From positions 3,681-67,680 of the forward strand of contig DCHS01000035.1 in assembly GCA_002314875.1 (NCBI GenBank): a stretch of 64,000 nucleotides of DNA, given 5' to 3'. Positions within the stretch are counted from its first letter, which is position 1. Every line of letters starts with the position of its first letter. Shown here one piece after another: positions 43,421 to 52,086 of this stretch. The notes under the pieces were generated by a model. The model did no database searches and was not told the origin of the DNA. It saw only the letters and a program-made list of their open reading frames with translations. The position numbers and the translations under genes were made by a program. This DNA is from Prevotellaceae bacterium UBA1746 (lineage in GTDB: Bacteria > Bacteroidota > Bacteroidia > Bacteroidales > Bacteroidaceae).

Positions 43421-44659
43421 TCAATCAATAAAGGTAAAGCCCACATCCTCAACGGCTTGTTTGATTGCTTCAGCGGAAGCAGGACCAGTAACGCGGGCTT
43501 CTTTTGTGGCTATATCAACGATGACATCCGAAACACCGGGGACGGCGAGAATGGCCTTGGTGACGGCATTGCAGCAGTGGTTGCAATTCATACCGCCGAT
43601 ATGGTGGACAGTTACAGCCTCATCAGTAACGACCTCTTTAGCCTTCTTTTTGAAAACCTTCGGAACAACGAGAGCGTTGATCAGAAGAATTGTCAAGAGG
43701 ATCGTACAACCCCAGGCGAACCATGAGTCAGGTTCTGCGCAGCAGGCGTGTTGCATCTGGAGATTGGCGAGGAAATCAACGATGCCGTGGAATTGCAAAT
43801 AATCAATCAATGTGCCAAAACCTATGGCGCCGAGGATAATCGCTGCCAGATAGGTAGCCAAGGTGCGTGTGCCCAAGACTTTACGAACAACGAGGATGGA
43901 CGCTACATTGCAGGCAGGTCCCGCCATAAGGAGGACGAGGGCTGCACCTGGAGTGAGGCCTTTCAGCATCAGTGCCACTGCAATAGGAATACTTCCTGTG
44001 GCACACAGATACATCGGAACGGCGATGCAGAGAACGAGGAGCATTGAGGCCCAGGTATTGCCCTGGAACACAGCAAAGAGACTGTCAGGAACAAATATGG
44101 TGATGAGTCCTGCTGCTACAAGACCGATGACAAGCCACTTGCCGATGTCCTGCATCATCTCCACAAAGGCATAGTGCAGCGCCACACGGAGTCTATGGGC
44201 AATGCCATCGGAACCTCCGGAACTGCCGGAACATCCGGAATTACCGGAAACACCGGAACACCCGGAGTCTCCTCCGAACGCATTGACGAGGACTCCACCA
44301 AAGACAGAGGTGACGAGAGCGGCAATGGGACGAAGCAGAGCAAAGGGCCATCCCATCAGGCTGTAAGTTGCGATGATGGAGTCCACACCCGTCTGGGGAG
44401 TGGCAATCATAAAGGCCGCTGTAGCACCTTTTGAAGCTCCCTCCTTACGAAGCGACATCGCAGTAGGGATAACGCCACAGGAGCAAAGAGGAAGGGGAAT
44501 ACCGAAGAGTGCAGCATAGATAACGCTCTTCAAATTCGGTTGCGCTAAATACTGAGAATAATAGCGGCCAGGGATGAATGCATGCATCAGTCCTGCCAGG
44601 AAGAAACCCAGCAGGAGATACGGTGACATCTCATTGATTAAATGAAGAATTTCTTGCAA
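43421..44659 (-). CDS. SO_0444-type metal permease (DUF318) with C-terminal HMA domain
   Basis: 412 aa. About eight transmembrane helices in two blocks, with the signature PLPLCSCGVIPTAMSLRKEG (residues ~55-74) and its partner MYLCATGSIPIAVALMLKG. Proteins of this type export copper, zinc or similar ions. The last ~65 residues are a heavy-metal-associated domain with GGMNCNHCCNAV (MxCxxC). Residues 129-152, between the two blocks, are a Gly/Ser/Cys linker coded by a 9-bp DNA repeat found elsewhere in intergenic DNA. It begins 12 bases after the PH-domain gene. Confidence 0.85.
   Translation of the reverse strand: MQEILHLINEMSPYLLLGFFLAGLMHAFIPGRYYSQYLAQPNLKSVIYAALFGIPLPLCSCGVIPTAMSLRKEGASKGATAAFMIATPQTGVDSIIATYSLMGWPFALLRPIAALVTSVFGGVLVNAFGGDSGCSGVSGNSGCSGSSGGSDGIAHRLRVALHYAFVEMMQDIGKWLVIGLVAAGLITIFVPDSLFAVFQGNTWASMLLVLCIAVPMYLCATGSIPIAVALMLKGLTPGAALVLLMAGPACNVASILVVRKVLGTRTLATYLAAIILGAIGFGTLIDYLQFHGIVDFLANLQMQHACCAEPDSWFAWGCTILLTILLINALVVPKVFKKKAKEVVTDEAVTVHHIGGMNCNHCCNAVTKAILAVPGVSDVIVDIATKEARVTGPASAEAIKQAVEDVGFTFID
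44208..44279. repeat. 9-bp-period CCGGAACCT repeat inside a coding sequence
   Basis: Eight units such as CGGAACCTC, CGGAACTGC and CGGAACATC with period nine. On the coding strand they give Gly-Ser-Gly/Cys/Val/Asn triplets. Same family as 25759-25798 and 26639-26680. Confidence 0.8.
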
Positions 44660-44670
44660 TGCCTTTTACC

Positions 44671-45162
44671 TTATTCTTTGTTGTCAGGATGATTGATAGC
44701 AGAAACGATGGTTTTGCGAATCTTCATCGGTTGCTCGATGCAATGTACCCTGTGAGAGGTTCCGCCACTGCCGACGAGTTCGATGCAGCCAGTGCCAATG
44801 ATGCGCTGCCAGAAAGTCTGGTAGAAATTCACCGTCTCAATCTTGAAAAGAGGGATCTCTGTCATCTCAATGCTGAAGATACCGTCTTTCTGGATGAAGC
44901 GGTTCGTCGTCACTGCAAATTCTGTGCGGCTGCGGAGGATTCTGCCAACGAGATAAACACAGAGCGCAAGGACGAGAGCCACACCTCCAACGATGTAGAG
45001 AAGGGGATTCACGAGCATGGAGCCAGCAATAAATGCGCCAATTCCAACAAGAATAAAAACGAAGGTAAAAAAGAGGTACCACCAGATGTAACTCCAATGA
45101 AGACGTCCGTTCAGCACAATCTTCTCGCCTTTTTCGAGGCTGTCAGTAATATAGTTTGCCAT
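44671..45162 (-). CDS. Membrane protein with bacterial PH domain (YdbS/bPH2-like)
   Basis: 163 aa. Two transmembrane helices at ~28-48 and ~53-72, then a bacterial PH-like domain (EFAVTTNRFIQKDGIFSIEMTEIPLFKIETVNFYQTF ... GTGCIELVGSGG). The family has structural roles at the membrane and no known enzyme activity. It lies between the CotH-like gene (31 bases) and the permease (12 bases), all on the same strand. Confidence 0.8.
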   Translation of the reverse strand: MANYITDSLEKGEKIVLNGRLHWSYIWWYLFFTFVFILVGIGAFIAGSMLVNPLLYIVGGVALVLALCVYLVGRILRSRTEFAVTTNRFIQKDGIFSIEMTEIPLFKIETVNFYQTFWQRIIGTGCIELVGSGGTSHRVHCIEQPMKIRKTIVSAINHPDNKE

Positions 45163-45193
45163 GGAATATGAATTTTGAATTTTGAATTATGAA

Positions 45194-47206
45194 TTATTTA
45201 TTGGGGATTTTCAGTTTGCAACTGCGGGCATGACGACCGACATTCCAGGAGACAACATAGACGTCAGGAAGGAGGGACGAAAGATCGAGAGGAGCGGTGA
45301 TGTTGCCAGCAGCAACACGACGACCGGAAGCGTTGGTAACAGTAACAGTGCCTTCCAAAGTGGAGAGGTCTGCCTCATCGGGTGAAATGCGCAGCTGATG
45401 GGTATCAGGATTGTAGAGCACGCGGTACTCCACTTCGGCATAGAACTCATTGAGAGAGGTGATGATTGAAGTTTCTTCTACCTCCCACTGACGATTGGGC
45501 TTGCGTTCATTGTCCTCATTATTGGTCCAACTGATGATGCGGTTGCCATTGGAAGAACTACCGCCCGCATTGTTCCAAGCCAAATATGTACCCATATTTT
45601 CAATGACCCAACTGCTGGCAGTCTTGACAAAGCGCCACTGCTGACGGGGATTGCTGGAAGAGGCATCATCCAAAAGGAGTTGTGTTCCCACCGTATTGTA
45701 TTCGTCAGCACAATCGGTGATGGCAAGACCGCTGTCAGGAGACACAATCATATAATAATTAGCCTTTGTTCCCTGTACCAACTGCCAGGTCTGGGTGGAC
45801 TCACGGTTTGAATCATCGGACCATGTACAAACCTGCTGGCCATAGTCTCCAGTGATGTCCAAAAGATGCTGGTTACCAACATTACGGATGCGGAAGTAAT
45901 GAGAGGTATCGAAGGTTCCATATTTGCCGGTATCATCCTCCGGTTCATCTATATAGGCAGAGAAGTACTTGCTGAGATAGAGGGCATGTTCCCTAACGAA
46001 GTCCTTCAGATAGTCCACACCCTCTTGATAGGTGCTGTACAGTGTGACTTCGTTGTAAACGCGCTTATCGATTCTATACTTGTCATAATTCAATGCCTGA
46101 GTCTCATCGATGACCACTGCCATGCTGTCAATATAGGCCAGCGTACGATCGACAATCCCCGCATCAATAGCCTTCTTCCACTCACGGGCTGCAAGGGCAT
46201 CGAACCAGGGGTCCGTTGTCATCTGCTGGACCCAGGGTCTGATGACACCGCTTCCGAAACCATCCCTACTCATCATCAGTTCGGTAGCCTCACCGATGCG
46301 ATTGCAGTTATTGAAGGCAATGTCGTAGTCCCACATCGGACCCCAATAAAGGAGGGGATCATCAGCTTCTTTATAGATGTTGGCACTCCAATAACCATCG
46401 GGGTTGCCGGTGAATTCCGTAGCAAGATACCAGCTGATGAGGGTCGTAGAGTCTACCAGAGCACGGTAGCCTTTCTCGGGGTCGGTGTACTTTCCAGAAA
46501 AAAGAGCGTCTTCGAATGCCTGAAGGACTTTGCGGATATAAAGTATCTGGTCGTCATTGATTACCTCTTCGTCAGGTGACTTGATATTGCAGGGCACACT
46601 ACGATTGGTTCTGAAACGTACATCGCCGTCATAAAAACCATCGCACTCAACGAGATAGCCACCAGTGATGTTGCTCTCCGCAGTCGCTGGTTCCTCCTGT
46701 TCCGTAATATCCACACGATGCTTGTGAATATCAATATGATCGGTAATCTGATAGGTACCTAGATATTCGCCATTGAGGACAAGGTCCACAAAACGGGCTC
46801 CAGGGGTAAAGGGCTGACCAAGTTCTGTACCGATGAAACTGGCAACGGCATTGCGGAGCATAGTCTTGTCAGCATGATTTGCCATCAATACCCAGTTCTT
46901 GGAATTTGCATAGCCTTTTCCCAGCCACTTCACCTTCTTGTTGAACTTGATGCGGTAGGGTTTCTTCTCCAAGCCCCATGTAGAATTGCCGCGTCCTCTG
47001 ACACGAACAGAATCATATACGGCTATGGAGTCACCGAAAACTTCGGTAATCCTGGCGTATTTCCATGTCGTCTTGTCGGTGATGCCGCTCTTGTCAAAAG
47101 TGTTAAGATAGACCGTAGCAACATCACTCATCTGCTCCTGTGCGAAGGCCACAAGCCCCGTAAACAGGCAGATGATAAAAACTATTGTTTTGATAAAACC
47201 GTTCAT
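45194..47206 (-). CDS. Secreted CotH-kinase-family protein with ricin-type lectin domain
   Basis: 670 aa, signal peptide of ~22 residues. Residues ~30-400 are a CotH kinase domain (RGRGNSTWGLEKKPYRIKF, NWVLMANHADKTMLRNAVAS, GPMWDYDIAFNNC with the DYD metal site). Residues ~440-590 resemble a ricin B-like lectin (two QxW-type repeats: TQTWQLVQG, RQQWRFVKT, NRQWEVEE). The end is a sorting-like beta tail. CotH proteins are atypical kinases that phosphorylate surface proteins in Bacillus; targets here are unknown. It follows the PI-PLC gene by 15 bases and is probably co-transcribed with it. Confidence 0.85.
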   Translation of the reverse strand: MNGFIKTIVFIICLFTGLVAFAQEQMSDVATVYLNTFDKSGITDKTTWKYARITEVFGDSIAVYDSVRVRGRGNSTWGLEKKPYRIKFNKKVKWLGKGYANSKNWVLMANHADKTMLRNAVASFIGTELGQPFTPGARFVDLVLNGEYLGTYQITDHIDIHKHRVDITEQEEPATAESNITGGYLVECDGFYDGDVRFRTNRSVPCNIKSPDEEVINDDQILYIRKVLQAFEDALFSGKYTDPEKGYRALVDSTTLISWYLATEFTGNPDGYWSANIYKEADDPLLYWGPMWDYDIAFNNCNRIGEATELMMSRDGFGSGVIRPWVQQMTTDPWFDALAAREWKKAIDAGIVDRTLAYIDSMAVVIDETQALNYDKYRIDKRVYNEVTLYSTYQEGVDYLKDFVREHALYLSKYFSAYIDEPEDDTGKYGTFDTSHYFRIRNVGNQHLLDITGDYGQQVCTWSDDSNRESTQTWQLVQGTKANYYMIVSPDSGLAITDCADEYNTVGTQLLLDDASSSNPRQQWRFVKTASSWVIENMGTYLAWNNAGGSSSNGNRIISWTNNEDNERKPNRQWEVEETSIITSLNEFYAEVEYRVLYNPDTHQLRISPDEADLSTLEGTVTVTNASGRRVAAGNITAPLDLSSLLPDVYVVSWNVGRHARSCKLKIPNK

Positions 47207-47221
47207 TTCTGTGCTTTGTCC

Positions 47222-48838
47222 TTAATGCTGGCGTCCTTCCCAGATGTACTTGTGATTCTGAGCGGTGATGGCATGAAGGAGGGCTGTGCCATTGTTACTG
47301 CTGTCAGTGATGTAGTCAGACATTACCACGCCAAGGCGGCCGGAAAGCCCATCGATGAGAGTCTTGGTTGTGGCATTCATGTTCTTAGCCTTAGTGGCAA
47401 TAGATGTTCCCAAAGAATAAGCAATACTGGTATGGGTTACATAAAAAGTATTATTATTGGTATCACCAGATGCCGAAGAGAGCATTGTACTTACCAATTG
47501 GGATTTTTTTGTGTAATCTACATCTTCGTAAGTATCCTCGATATTGAGGTTACAGGTTCGGGTGCCGTATTGCGTTAAAAGATAGCCATTGAAAGAAGAA
47601 GTGTTGTCGCTCCAGTTTTTGCAATAAGCGCCATAGACGATATCGAAATAGTCCTCCCAATATTCATTGCGTGTCAGCACCAACACTTTGCCACGGCAGT
47701 CGTCGAGGGTTGTATTCTTGTCGATTCTGGGAACAAGATAACCAGAATTGTCAGCAAGGTAGTTGCGAATGGTATTTCGCCATCTGTCTACATGGGCTGT
47801 TCCAGAAGAACTCTCCTGCTGAAGGAAGACAACAGCACATTCCGTAGGATGATTACGAACGAAATTAATGATTGTATTCATAGCATCCTTGAACTTGACA
47901 CCCGTAGAAGCAATACCATGGTAAATGGTCATATTATCAATGCTGAGAGAACTTTCGCTACCGGTATAAGTGGGACGGAGGTCAAAGCCACGGACACCCT
48001 TGGCGAGCATAGTTGCAAGGTTGTCTTCTTGAGTCTTTGCTGCAAAAGCAGTGATTGAGGAGCAACCATCCGTACACGCATCGTGAGCACTCGGCGTCGA
48101 GAGCATGGTGATATAAGAATTGCCGGGAAGCGTTGCCATCCAAAGGTGATCAGCCGAAGTGTTGGTGAATTTCAAGGTCTTCTGACTGGAAGCGGGAATG
48201 GCATCTGCGAACTTCTGACTGTAATAAGCCTCATCCTTGGTGCGTACCGTCACTGTCACACCGTTCTTCAAATCAACGGGGAGAAGATAGGCCGTCACTA
48301 CTCCACTGCCAACAACACGGACAACATCGCTTTGAACAGAAGATGCATAGGTGGTCTTATTGCCTGCAGAAAGCGATAACTGGCCATTGACGAAGGAATA
48401 GTTCATCGGACCGGCAATCACCTCTTTACCATTGGCAAAGACACTGACGCTCTCAACATTGCTGATAGCACTGACATCAATGGTCAACGTCGTCAAGAGA
48501 TTCTTTAAATCGCCCTCGCCAAGAGAAGGGAGTTCCTCGGTCACCATATAGGCTGGCGATGTGTTATCGCTTGCTTTCTGCAAGGCATAGACATGCGCGC
48601 CTACAGCGTGTTTCTGCAAGGCATCAATCAGTTGCACTTCGTCACCGATCGTAATAGTGTTGTTACCATCCAGATCGTCTTCACGAACCTTGAGGCCGCC
48701 AAGGATTTTCTGGGAGAGAACGGTGACATCCGCCTCGTTCAATTGCTTGTCGCGATTGATATCATAATTCTTGGTCTGGGCAGAAGCCAGCGTACTGAAG
48801 AAGAAACTTACAAGAAGAAAGAGTATATGATGTTTCAT
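47222..48838 (-). CDS. Secreted phosphatidylinositol-specific phospholipase C with dockerin-like EF hands
   Basis: 538 aa, signal peptide of ~20 residues. Residues ~22-72 carry two calcium-loop motifs (DINRDKQLNEAD and DLDGNNTITIGD), a dockerin-like pair. A beta region follows. The PI-PLC X domain occupies ~230-520, with both catalytic histidines: TPSAHDACT (His252) and TIYHGIAS (His307), and RGFDLRPT between. The enzyme cleaves phosphatidylinositol or GPI-type headgroups. It starts a new transcript just after the phosphatase gene terminator. Confidence 0.88.
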   Translation of the reverse strand: MKHHILFLLVSFFFSTLASAQTKNYDINRDKQLNEADVTVLSQKILGGLKVREDDLDGNNTITIGDEVQLIDALQKHAVGAHVYALQKASDNTSPAYMVTEELPSLGEGDLKNLLTTLTIDVSAISNVESVSVFANGKEVIAGPMNYSFVNGQLSLSAGNKTTYASSVQSDVVRVVGSGVVTAYLLPVDLKNGVTVTVRTKDEAYYSQKFADAIPASSQKTLKFTNTSADHLWMATLPGNSYITMLSTPSAHDACTDGCSSITAFAAKTQEDNLATMLAKGVRGFDLRPTYTGSESSLSIDNMTIYHGIASTGVKFKDAMNTIINFVRNHPTECAVVFLQQESSSGTAHVDRWRNTIRNYLADNSGYLVPRIDKNTTLDDCRGKVLVLTRNEYWEDYFDIVYGAYCKNWSDNTSSFNGYLLTQYGTRTCNLNIEDTYEDVDYTKKSQLVSTMLSSASGDTNNNTFYVTHTSIAYSLGTSIATKAKNMNATTKTLIDGLSGRLGVVMSDYITDSSNNGTALLHAITAQNHKYIWEGRQH

Positions 48839-48858
48839 GGTTTTAGGTTTTCAGCGTG

Positions 48859-48889
48859 CAAAAATACAGATATTTTTGGAATAGACAAA
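48859..48889 (-). promoter_or_regulatory. Promoter of the PI-PLC - CotH transcript
   Basis: On the minus strand TTTTG (bases down to 48886), 19 bases, TATTTTTG (48866-48859). It stands directly downstream of the phosphatase terminator, so the PI-PLC is transcribed separately from the SusCD operon. Confidence 0.7.
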
Positions 48890-48895
48890 ATAACA

Positions 48896-48933
48896 CACAA
48901 AAAAATCTGCAGCACCGGAGGGCACTGCAGATT
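48896..48933 (-). terminator. Terminator of the SusCD-phosphatase operon
   Basis: On the minus strand AATCTGCAGTGCC pairs over 13 positions (two G-U) with GGTGCTGCAGATT around a CTCC loop, followed by seven T. The wobble pairs make it specific to this strand. Confidence 0.8.
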
Positions 48934-48973
48934 CTTCACATACCTTGTAAAAGCTTTTTTTATCCTTTTACCT

Positions 48974-50320
48974 TTATTTTCCTTGCTTCAGGAGGTGTTC
49001 ACGCACATCTTTCCAATGATAAAACGGCCATTGGTCGGTCGCAATAGGAAGGTGGCGCTCACGCTCGTTCAGCATGATTTTCACGAGAATATCATCGTCA
49101 GAAGTTTCCACTAACTTGCCCTTCTTCTTCGCAGGAGTTTTGTGGAAGAAGACCAATTGGATGTTTCCTGCCATCGGAGCGATTTTCCAGTCAGCAAAAT
49201 TCTTATAGAAATCTTCCGGACGGTTGGTGCTGTTATAACAGTCGTCAATCTGCAACTGACCTGCAAGAGGAATCAGATTGCCATCGTGGCCAAAACGCAG
49301 GGTTGCACCGTGAGCATTTAGGTTGATGACGGAATCGGCAGTAGCAACGATATTGCGGACGAGAGGCTTGGCATTGGCCAGGAGTAAGCCGTTGCTGCCA
49401 GCATAGGGGCCATCGCATACATAGAAGCGATAGTTAAAGGCTTGCCAGAGGTCGAAGATTTCGTCAGGTTCCCAAAGATCGAGGAAACTAACATCACTGA
49501 CCATATCCTGCATATCGACAGTCACCCAGTAGAAACCCCACATGAGGTCGTGAGGATTGACATTCTTACGAACATATTCGGCATCGGTGAAGAGTGCCTT
49601 CATCATACGTTCGGGACGAGTGTGCTCGGCCTCAAACTTACGATACTCCTCACGCCAAGGGCCTTTTTCGCCCGTAAACTCATTGGAGATATCAGTATGA
49701 TGATTCAGATAACGCTGCCAGCGGTCATTGCTCTCACGAGTAGTGCGGAGAGCAGGATTGAATTCCTTGAGACGCTCGCAGAAGGCATCCATTGTGAGAA
49801 CAACACGAATGCTCGTGGTTGCCCTGGCCTCAACAAAGGCATTACCTTGGAATACCTGGGGGAATGATTGGAACATGCGCTGTGCGATGCCGCGCTGCTG
49901 CTGAACTCCGACGGGACTGAGGGCACCGCCCATTCCCTCTGCTTCTGGCCAAATGGCATGGAGACGCTCGAGGGCGCTCTTTCCGAGTTCAGTGAGCACA
50001 CCTGCCTTCTGAGCCTTTTCCATAGCCTCAATGACCACTGCATAATCCTTGTCGCTAATGAGATAGCGGGATCCATGACGGCCGTAATGGCTGATGTAAA
50101 AAGGTTCATAACCTTTGGGGGCAGGGGTATTCTCAGCCGTTGTTACCGGATAGGCATAATAAACGCCACCACAACGATTGAGATCGGCATAAACTTCCTC
50201 ACGTGTAGTCTGCGCACCTCCCACCATCGGCAGGAGGGCGAGACCCACGAGGGATGATCGCAAGGGATTTACAATCCAATTATTCCTAAACAATTCAAGG
50301 TTACCCATACTTGCGATCAT
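48974..50320 (-). CDS. Histidine acid phosphatase (phytase-like, clade 2), SusCD-linked
   Basis: 448 aa. A hydrophobic signal segment lies at ~20-35 (cleavage near GGAQ). The catalytic motif is ISHYGRHGSRYL (RHGSR at 81-85, His82 being phosphorylated). The proton-donor motif is FGHDGN (His345-Asp346), the HD form of histidine acid phosphatases rather than the HAE form of MINPP enzymes. Likely substrates are phytate, sugar phosphates or other phosphomonoesters. It starts six bases after the susD stop and is the last gene before a terminator, so it is part of the SusCD operon. Confidence 0.88.
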   Translation of the reverse strand: MIASMGNLELFRNNWIVNPLRSSLVGLALLPMVGGAQTTREEVYADLNRCGGVYYAYPVTTAENTPAPKGYEPFYISHYGRHGSRYLISDKDYAVVIEAMEKAQKAGVLTELGKSALERLHAIWPEAEGMGGALSPVGVQQQRGIAQRMFQSFPQVFQGNAFVEARATTSIRVVLTMDAFCERLKEFNPALRTTRESNDRWQRYLNHHTDISNEFTGEKGPWREEYRKFEAEHTRPERMMKALFTDAEYVRKNVNPHDLMWGFYWVTVDMQDMVSDVSFLDLWEPDEIFDLWQAFNYRFYVCDGPYAGSNGLLLANAKPLVRNIVATADSVINLNAHGATLRFGHDGNLIPLAGQLQIDDCYNSTNRPEDFYKNFADWKIAPMAGNIQLVFFHKTPAKKKGKLVETSDDDILVKIMLNERERHLPIATDQWPFYHWKDVREHLLKQGK

Positions 50321-50326
50321 TATTGA

Positions 50327-52027
50327 TTAGTAACCTGGATTCTGCTTCAGAGTGGGGTTAGAAGACATTTCAGACTCAGGGATGGGGAAGAGTTGGAAGT
50401 GATCATCAACATCTTCACCGAGACGAACTGCATTCTTCCAATCCCAGTTGTTGCCCTTGGTAAACTTGCCGTAACGTATGAGGTCGGTACGACGAGTCAA
50501 CTCAGAAGCCATTTCACGCTGACGTTCAGCGAGGATGAAGTTGAGGTCTAACTGGCTTTCTGCAATTTCACCACTGACATCGCTGCGAACACCTGCCTTG
50601 GCATACTTACCGCTCATATAAGCACGGTTACGAACTTCGTTCACATACTTGAGGGCTTCGCTCTTCTGGCCAGCACCACGAAGAATTGCCTCTGCTGCCA
50701 TCAGATAAGCGTCAGCGGTACGGAACATAGGCCAATCGATGCTTGAATAGTTGGTACCTGCAGGTGCTTCCTTGTCGTCCTTGGTGACGTTACGCCATTT
50801 GATGTAACCATAACCACAGGTAAAGGTAGAAGTCATTGCTTCCTTGTCGTCCCAGGTTTCCTTGCGCTGACCATCGAGAGCAGTCATGAACTGAGCACGC
50901 TTGTCGGCCTTTCCGTTGCCCCATACATCATCAACATTGAAGAGTACATCTGCGGGATCAAATGCGTCAACAAGAGTAGTCTTTGCACGAACATTACCCC
51001 AACCACGGGTTTCAACACCAGTCTGGTAGAGACCGTTCATAGCACCATTAACGAATGCCTTAACATAGAAGTTGGTACCTGCAGAACTCTGTGCCTTCTG
51101 ACCGTCCTGAGCAAGAGGCCAGATGATTTCTGAACAATCGTCATTGTCAGCGAGGAAGATCTGACGCCAGTCAGAAGCGAGGGGATACTTGCCGCATTCG
51201 ATGACCTTCTTTGCATAAGCAAGACAGTCTGAATAACGATTTCCACAACCCCAGGTTTCTGCGTTAAGGTACATACGGCTCAAGAGGAACCATGCTGCAG
51301 CCTTGTCAACGCGAGCGTAATCATTTGCACCAGCATCCTTGAGAACTTCATTAGTAGAACCGTCACCGAGGATAGCGAGGAGTTCCTTTTCTGCATATTC
51401 GAAGGTTGCCTTTCGGGTCATCTGCTCAGGAATATCCTTTGCACCGGTGTTTTCATCTACGAAGGGAACACCACCAAAAAGGTCACAGAGCATTTCGTAG
51501 CAGTAAGCACGGAGGAAACGGACTTCTGCACGCTGAGCAAGATAATCGTTCTGGAGATCGCCCCATACGCCACGAGCCTTGAGGTTTTCTTCTGTACACT
51601 GGCGAAGATATTCGTCGCAGTAAGCAATAGTCATGTAAAGACGAGACCAGGTCCACTTGATAACGCTCGCATTGGCTGCATCCCACTGAAGATTGAGACA
51701 CTTGCGGAGACCGTTGGAACTTGAAGGCATGATGAAATCATCGGTACAAAGTTCCTGGAGGTAGAAGAGAAGGCGGACATAGCCGGAGTAACCTTCATTA
51801 GCACCCTGAAGGTCGCCGTCACCACCGTCACCACCCTTCTGGCCGGTGAGAATGAGAGAACCGTAGCACTTGGCTAACATACCCATGTAACCATCCTTCG
51901 TGCTGTAAACCTGTTCGCTGACAAGATTGTTGTCATCAAGGGGCTGGGTGTCAAGATCTCCTACACAAGAAGTGAAAGAGAATGCTGCACAAGCTGCCAC
52001 GAACGCACTTAAAATATATTTTTTCAT
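50327..52027 (-). CDS. SusD/RagB-type surface lipoprotein, pair 2
   Basis: 566 aa from the ATG of MKKYILSAFV. The lipobox SFTSC marks the anchor Cys. The SusD helical repeats (EVRFLRAYCYEMLCDLFGGVPF), the insertion domain and the closing MFRTADAYLMAAEAILRG ... LFPIPESEMSSNPTLKQNPGY are typical. It forms a lid on the SusC of pair 2. Its ligand is not known; the adjacent phosphatase suggests a phosphorylated molecule. Confidence 0.95.
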   Translation of the reverse strand: MKKYILSAFVAACAAFSFTSCVGDLDTQPLDDNNLVSEQVYSTKDGYMGMLAKCYGSLILTGQKGGDGGDGDLQGANEGYSGYVRLLFYLQELCTDDFIMPSSSNGLRKCLNLQWDAANASVIKWTWSRLYMTIAYCDEYLRQCTEENLKARGVWGDLQNDYLAQRAEVRFLRAYCYEMLCDLFGGVPFVDENTGAKDIPEQMTRKATFEYAEKELLAILGDGSTNEVLKDAGANDYARVDKAAAWFLLSRMYLNAETWGCGNRYSDCLAYAKKVIECGKYPLASDWRQIFLADNDDCSEIIWPLAQDGQKAQSSAGTNFYVKAFVNGAMNGLYQTGVETRGWGNVRAKTTLVDAFDPADVLFNVDDVWGNGKADKRAQFMTALDGQRKETWDDKEAMTSTFTCGYGYIKWRNVTKDDKEAPAGTNYSSIDWPMFRTADAYLMAAEAILRGAGQKSEALKYVNEVRNRAYMSGKYAKAGVRSDVSGEIAESQLDLNFILAERQREMASELTRRTDLIRYGKFTKGNNWDWKNAVRLGEDVDDHFQLFPIPESEMSSNPTLKQNPGY

Positions 52028-52086
52028 TGTGTTGAGCAATTTTTGAGGGTTATTAAGTTTGAGGAGTTATCAACTTTCTTTATGGA

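Noticed and set aside
44208..44279. Frameshift or assembly artefact in the permease gene
   Set aside because: The frame stays open, conserved membrane blocks continue on both sides, and the repeat period is a multiple of three.
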